Of a stretch of DNA of 64,000 nucleotides, positions 60,784 through 64,000 are shown piece after piece (the stretch's first letter is position 1; every line of letters starts with the position of its first letter). Below the pieces are notes generated by a model. It was not told the DNA's origin and did not search any database. It saw only the letters and a list, made by a program, of their open reading frames with translations. The DNA is from an uncultured Erythrobacter sp. (lineage in GTDB: Bacteria; Pseudomonadota; Alphaproteobacteria; Sphingomonadales; Sphingomonadaceae). The stretch lies in assembly GCA_947493165.1 (NCBI GenBank), contig CANLPY010000001.1, positions 1 through 64,000 of the forward strand. The letters run 5' to 3'. A program made the position numbers and the translations under genes.

Positions 60784-62244
60784 ATGAAAATCGAATTTAG
60801 CGCTTCCCAACCTTCCGACGTCCGACTGATTGCACGGGTGGTGAACCAAGGCGATGACCTTACCGATCTCGATGCCGCGCTTGCTGATGGAGCGAAGGCT
60901 GCGCGTTTCGCTGGACGCGCTGGACAGGTGTTTGAAGGGTTTGTGATCGACGATGGGGCCCTGCGCCGCATCGCACTTACTGGCGCGGGTGAGAGCAATT
61001 CAAGCGATCGCCGCCTACATGTGGAACGCGCGGGTGCTGCCCTGATGGCGAAGTATTTGCGCTCTGGTGAGACAGAAATGGTCGTTGATCTGGGCCATGC
61101 AGACCTTTCTGGCGAAGAAGCAGCTGCTGTGCTGCTTGGCCTGCGTCTGCGCGCATGGAGCCATGAGAAGTACCGCACCACGCTCGCCAAGGAAAAACGG
61201 ATCACGCTTGAGAAAGTAACTGTTGTCGGTTCGCCCGATGGGACAGAGGCCGCTTGGGAAACCGCCGCAGCGATTGCCACCGGCACAGAGTTCACCCGCA
61301 CCCTCGTCGCAGAGCCTGCCAATGTCGTTTATCCTGCAAGCTTTGTTGCCATGTGCGAGGACGCCTTCAAAGGCACTGGCGCCGAGCTGATCGTGCTCGA
61401 CGAAGCCGATATGGAAAAGCTTGGCATGGGCGCATTGCTAGGTGTTGGGCAGGGGTCTGAGCGGGAATCGCGCATCCTTGCGATCCGCTGGAATGGCGGA
61501 GCAAAAGATGAAAAGCCAATGGTGTTCGTCGGCAAAGGCGTAACCTTTGACACAGGCGGCATCTCGCTGAAGCCACCCGGCGGGATGGAAGACATGAAGT
61601 GGGACATGGGGGGCGCTGGAGCAGTGGCTGGCGGAATGTTGGCTGTTGTTGGCCGCAAAGCAAAAGCCAATGTAATTGGCGTGGTCGGGCTGGTTGAGAA
61701 CATGCCGGATGGCAAAGCGCAGCGCCCCGGTGATGTCGTTACCACAATGAACGGACAGACGGTCGAAGTGATCAATACCGATGCCGAAGGGCGCCTGGTC
61801 CTATGCGATGCGCTCCACTGGGCGCAGGAAGAATTTGCGCCAGAGCGGATCGTCGACTTTGCAACGCTGACGGGTGCGATGATTATCGCACTCGGCAACG
61901 AGCATGGCGGTCTGTTCTCCAACGACGATAGCCTCGCTGAAAACTTGACTGCGGCGGGCAAAACGTCGGGTGACAAGCTGTGGCGGATGCCGATTGGCCC
62001 CGCTTATGATAAGCTGATTGATAGCCCCATTGCTGACATCAAGAACGTTGGCCCGCGTCCTGCTGGTTCGATTACGGCCGCGCAATTCCTTCACCGGTTC
62101 ATCAAAAAGGGGACGAAGTGGGCGCATTGCGACATTGCTGGTATGGTCTGGGCGGACAAGCCGGGACACAGTTGGGACAAGGGTGCGACCGGTTTTGGGG
62201 CGCGTCTGATTGACCAATTCGTCAAGGAAAACGTCGAAAAATAG
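60784..62244 (+). CDS. pepA: leucyl aminopeptidase PepA (M17 family)
   Basis: This 486-residue protein has a variable N-terminal macrodomain-like half and the M17 catalytic half. The metal-binding Lys and Asp lie in FVGKGVTFDTGGISLKP, the family signature is NTDAEGRLVL, and EHGGLFSNDD follows. It removes N-terminal residues, preferring Leu, and forms hexamers with two zinc ions per subunit. The ATG at 60784 has GGAG 6 bases upstream. The stop leads directly into a DUF2256 gene and holC, the usual pepA-holC linkage. Confidence 0.95.
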   Translation: MKIEFSASQPSDVRLIARVVNQGDDLTDLDAALADGAKAARFAGRAGQVFEGFVIDDGALRRIALTGAGESNSSDRRLHVERAGAALMAKYLRSGETEMVVDLGHADLSGEEAAAVLLGLRLRAWSHEKYRTTLAKEKRITLEKVTVVGSPDGTEAAWETAAAIATGTEFTRTLVAEPANVVYPASFVAMCEDAFKGTGAELIVLDEADMEKLGMGALLGVGQGSERESRILAIRWNGGAKDEKPMVFVGKGVTFDTGGISLKPPGGMEDMKWDMGGAGAVAGGMLAVVGRKAKANVIGVVGLVENMPDGKAQRPGDVVTTMNGQTVEVINTDAEGRLVLCDALHWAQEEFAPERIVDFATLTGAMIIALGNEHGGLFSNDDSLAENLTAAGKTSGDKLWRMPIGPAYDKLIDSPIADIKNVGPRPAGSITAAQFLHRFIKKGTKWAHCDIAGMVWADKPGHSWDKGATGFGARLIDQFVKENVEK

Positions 62245-62265
62245 GAGGCCGCGCTTATCCCCAAA

Positions 62266-62406
62266 ATGCGCAAGAAGTCTGATCTGCCTAGCAAGGTCTG
62301 CGAAGCGTGCGGGCTGCCGTTTACATGGCGCAAAAAGTGGGAGCGTGATTGGGACAATGTGAAGTATTGTTCTGACCGGTGTAAAAAAGCGAAGAAGGTG
62401 TCTTGA
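62266..62406 (+). CDS. DUF2256 zinc-ribbon-like small protein
   Basis: This 46-residue protein matches DUF2256: [20 protein letters not shown], then [13 protein letters not shown]. Four Cys (two CxxC-type pairs) should bind one zinc. The function is unknown. The ATG at 62266 lies 17 bases from the AGGAGG at 62243-62248; an in-frame ATC at 62257 lies 8 bases from it, so the true start may be the rare ATC, adding three residues. Its stop shares one base with the ATG of holC (TGATG). The gene is too small for most gene finders. Confidence 0.85.
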   Translation: MRKKSDLPSKVCEACGLPFTWRKKWERDWDNVKYCSDRCKKAKKVS

Positions 62407-62840
62407 TGAAGGTCGACTTCTGGCAGTTATCCCGCGATTCGGCTGCGAAAGTCGTCGCAATGATCGCGGGGCGCGTGCTGGGCGAGGGTGAGCGGCTGTT
62501 AGTGGTCGCTACCGAACCTGAACAACGCAAGGCGATCTCGCGGGAGTTATGGCAAGCTGGGCCTCAAAACTTTCTCGCGAACGGAGAAGCGGCTGGCGTG
62601 GCACCAGAGAAGCAGCCGATCCTACTTTCCCAAACATGCGACCCAGCCAATGGTGCATCGCATATTATTTTTGCTGACGGCGAATGGCGCGAAGCCAGCG
62701 GATTTAACCGCACGTTTCTACTATTCAATGACACGACGGTTGAGGCTGCGCGGGCAACTTGGCGCTCACTTGATGGGCAAGACGGTTTGGAACGCTCGTT
62801 CTTCCGGCAAGAAGATGGCAAGTGGGTCAAGGTCGCTTAA
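62406..62840 (+). CDS. holC: DNA polymerase III subunit chi
   Basis: This 144-residue protein matches Hol[21 protein letters not shown] at the start, RLLVVATEPEQRKAISRELW in the middle, and the closing NDTTVEAARATWRSLDGQDG. Chi links the clamp loader to SSB in the replisome. It is common downstream of pepA, here with the small DUF2256 gene between. It is the last gene of that three-gene unit; 171 non-coding bases follow before ndk. Confidence 0.92.
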   Translation: MKVDFWQLSRDSAAKVVAMIAGRVLGEGERLLVVATEPEQRKAISRELWQAGPQNFLANGEAAGVAPEKQPILLSQTCDPANGASHIIFADGEWREASGFNRTFLLFNDTTVEAARATWRSLDGQDGLERSFFRQEDGKWVKVA

Positions 62841-63011
62841 GCCTCACGTAGCGAAAGGTTCATTGGCAGTTTGAGCGCTTGCGGGGTTGCAGCGAGCGAT
62901 GACCAAGGCTAATGGCGCGCCCGGAACTCACGCACGGCCCAGATGGCGCCGCGCAAACCCCTCTCAAGCAGGCTGCATTGGGCCGGCTCAATCAATCCAA
63001 GGATAATTGTC

Positions 63012-63434
63012 ATGGCGGTAACCCGCACTTTTTCGATCATCAAGCCGGACGCGACCCGTCGCAATCTGACTGGCGCTGTAACAAAAATGCTGGAAGAAGC
63101 CGGCCTTCGCGTCGTTGCTTCCAAGCGCATTCACATGAGTCAGGAACAGGCTGAAGGCTTTTACGCTGTTCACAAAGAACGCCCGTTCTTCGGTGAACTG
63201 GTAGAATTCATGATGAGCGAGCCAGTGGTTGTACAGGTTCTCGAAGGCGAAGACGCTGTGAAGCGCAACCGCGACATCATGGGCGCAACCAACCCTGCAG
63301 AAGCCGACGCAGGCACAATCCGCAAGGAACATGCGCTTTCGATTGGTGAAAATACGGTCCACGGTTCTGACAGCGAAGAGAACGCGAAGATCGAAATTGA
63401 CTTCTTCTTCAGCGCGGATGAAATTGTCGGGTAA
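63012..63434 (+). CDS. ndk: nucleoside diphosphate kinase
   Basis: This 140-residue protein has the Ndk opening [13 protein letters not shown] and the active-site His in [12 protein letters not shown] (about His117). It moves the terminal phosphate from ATP to other nucleoside diphosphates. The ATG at 63012 has AAGGA 8 bases upstream. Upstream in-frame codons are open but lack a ribosome-binding site. It is monocistronic, with a strong terminator 22 bases after its stop. Confidence 0.97.
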   Translation: MAVTRTFSIIKPDATRRNLTGAVTKMLEEAGLRVVASKRIHMSQEQAEGFYAVHKERPFFGELVEFMMSEPVVVQVLEGEDAVKRNRDIMGATNPAEADAGTIRKEHALSIGENTVHGSDSEENAKIEIDFFFSADEIVG

Positions 63435-63456
63435 GCCGATTAATCAAATCTCCAAG

Positions 63457-63486
63457 AGGGCCGTCTTTTGCAAGGCGGCCCTTTTT
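63457..63486 (+). terminator. rho-independent terminator after ndk
   Basis: AGGGCCG and CGGCCCT form a 7-base stem around a 12-base loop, followed by TTTT. It ends the ndk transcript and faces the convergent sulfotransferase gene. Confidence 0.88.
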
Positions 63487-63509
63487 GATTCCAGATCTAC
63501 CGACAAGGC

Positions 63510-64000
63510 CTATAGCTGCGCGGCAAAGCCTTCTAGCTGCTCTGAATGCGCGTGATGTTGGCCGTTTTCGCTTTGCAACATTGTTTGTCGCATGGCCGCA
63601 AGCGCTGTGTCGCTTAGCGTTAGACCAAGCTCCTCGTAGGCGCGCGAAATTTCTCGCTCCCAATCATCGTTCAGCGCATTAAATGTCAGGTGTGCAACAG
63701 GGCCATTCCAGTTGCTTAGCGCAGCGGCCATCCGTTCCTCGCGCAGCGCAATCTTGCGCCGCCAAAACTTTTCGATCTGCTCAAGGTCACAACTGTCCGA
63801 TTGGACTGCCATCTGGTTTGCAGCGAGTGAAACAGCGCTGCGTAGAACAGAGCCTTGTTCACGCTCGGCGACGATCAACCTCGCATCGGGGAACTGTATG
63901 AGCAGCGTAGCCAATTCTTCTGAAAATGCTGGGACTTTGAGAACGCGCGGGCGGCTTGCATTGCCACGCTTCGTCGCATCGGTGCGCAGGATACGGACAA
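63510..64000 (-). CDS. sulfotransferase-family protein, C-terminal part (5' end beyond the window)
   Basis: The open frame continues from the stop at 63510 to the right edge without interruption, so this is the C-terminal ~162 residues of a longer gene. The segment KVPAFSEELATLLIQFPDARLIVAER, with a following SAVSLAANQM, resembles the PAPS-dependent sulfotransferase fold near the 3'-phosphate-binding Arg/Ser region. The later part (NALNDDWEREISRAYEELGLTLSD) fits the helical end of those enzymes. An internal TTG at 63914 is not a true start. The substrate is unknown. Confidence 0.7.
   Translation of the reverse strand, partial: VRILRTDATKRGNASRPRVLKVPAFSEELATLLIQFPDARLIVAEREQGSVLRSAVSLAANQMAVQSDSCDLEQIEKFWRRKIALREERMAAALSNWNGPVAHLTFNALNDDWEREISRAYEELGLTLSDTALAAMRQTMLQSENGQHHAHSEQLEGFAAQL

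Overview
This window is chromosomal DNA of an alphaproteobacterium, most likely a member of the Sphingomonadales close to Erythrobacter/Altererythrobacter (family Erythrobacteraceae). The evidence is a circularly permuted, two-piece tmRNA gene, a Mic60/mitofilin-like gene directly after hemC-hemD, two large TonB-dependent receptors typical of sphingomonads, and an lptD-surA-pdxA-rsmA block. No plasmid, phage, transposase, CRISPR array or rRNA/tRNA gene was seen. The genes are densely packed, with many 1-4 base start/stop overlaps and several TTG or GTG starts. The placement rests on gene content and recalled family features, not on a database search.

Layout. 1-6.7 kb: end of a glutathione-dependent formaldehyde dehydrogenase and a cupin; aromatic/amino-acid catabolism (maleylacetoacetate isomerase, fumarylacetoacetase, glutaryl-CoA dehydrogenase); acetyl-CoA synthetase; an orphan receiver-only response regulator; a membrane-anchored helix-hairpin-helix protein. 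6.8-14.4 kb: a tsaD-gpsA-flippase chain diverging from hemC-hemD-mic60, then a ubiquinone-type hydroxylase. 14.5-20 kb: dsbD, a lipoprotein, uvrB and a DUF3617 lipoprotein carrying an EF-hand-like loop. 20.2-25.9 kb: an alpha/beta hydrolase and the Anbu operon (permuted ATP-grasp, alpha-E, transglutaminase, proteasome-like Anbu peptidase), then a LuxR-type regulator with an eroded receiver domain. 26-36.4 kb: extensin-like lipoprotein, glyoxalase-fold protein, ccdA plus thioredoxin, two TonB-dependent receptors flanking typA. 36.5-42.2 kb: RDD protein, a tesA/ABC/FtsX-permease cluster and recF.

The most unusual locus is 42.2-43.1 kb. A near-consensus sigma-54 (-24/-12) promoter precedes three tandem, mutually similar genes for 37-40-residue single-span membrane proteins. 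A pspC gene follows, translationally coupled to the third, and a strong terminator closes the unit. It looks like an undescribed relative or accessory of the phage-shock (Psp) membrane-stress response.

43-64 kb: SDR, NUDIX, two TPM proteins and LemA; mscL; ssrA (tmRNA, tag ANDNEALAIAA); an arginine-succinyltransferase operon (astB, astA and an M20 peptidase that may replace AstE); malate synthase G; a PilZ protein; a two-span small protein behind an overlapping 12-codon leader ORF; the outer-membrane biogenesis cluster lptD-surA-pdxA-rsmA; then pepA-DUF2256-holC, ndk and the 3' part of a sulfotransferase gene.
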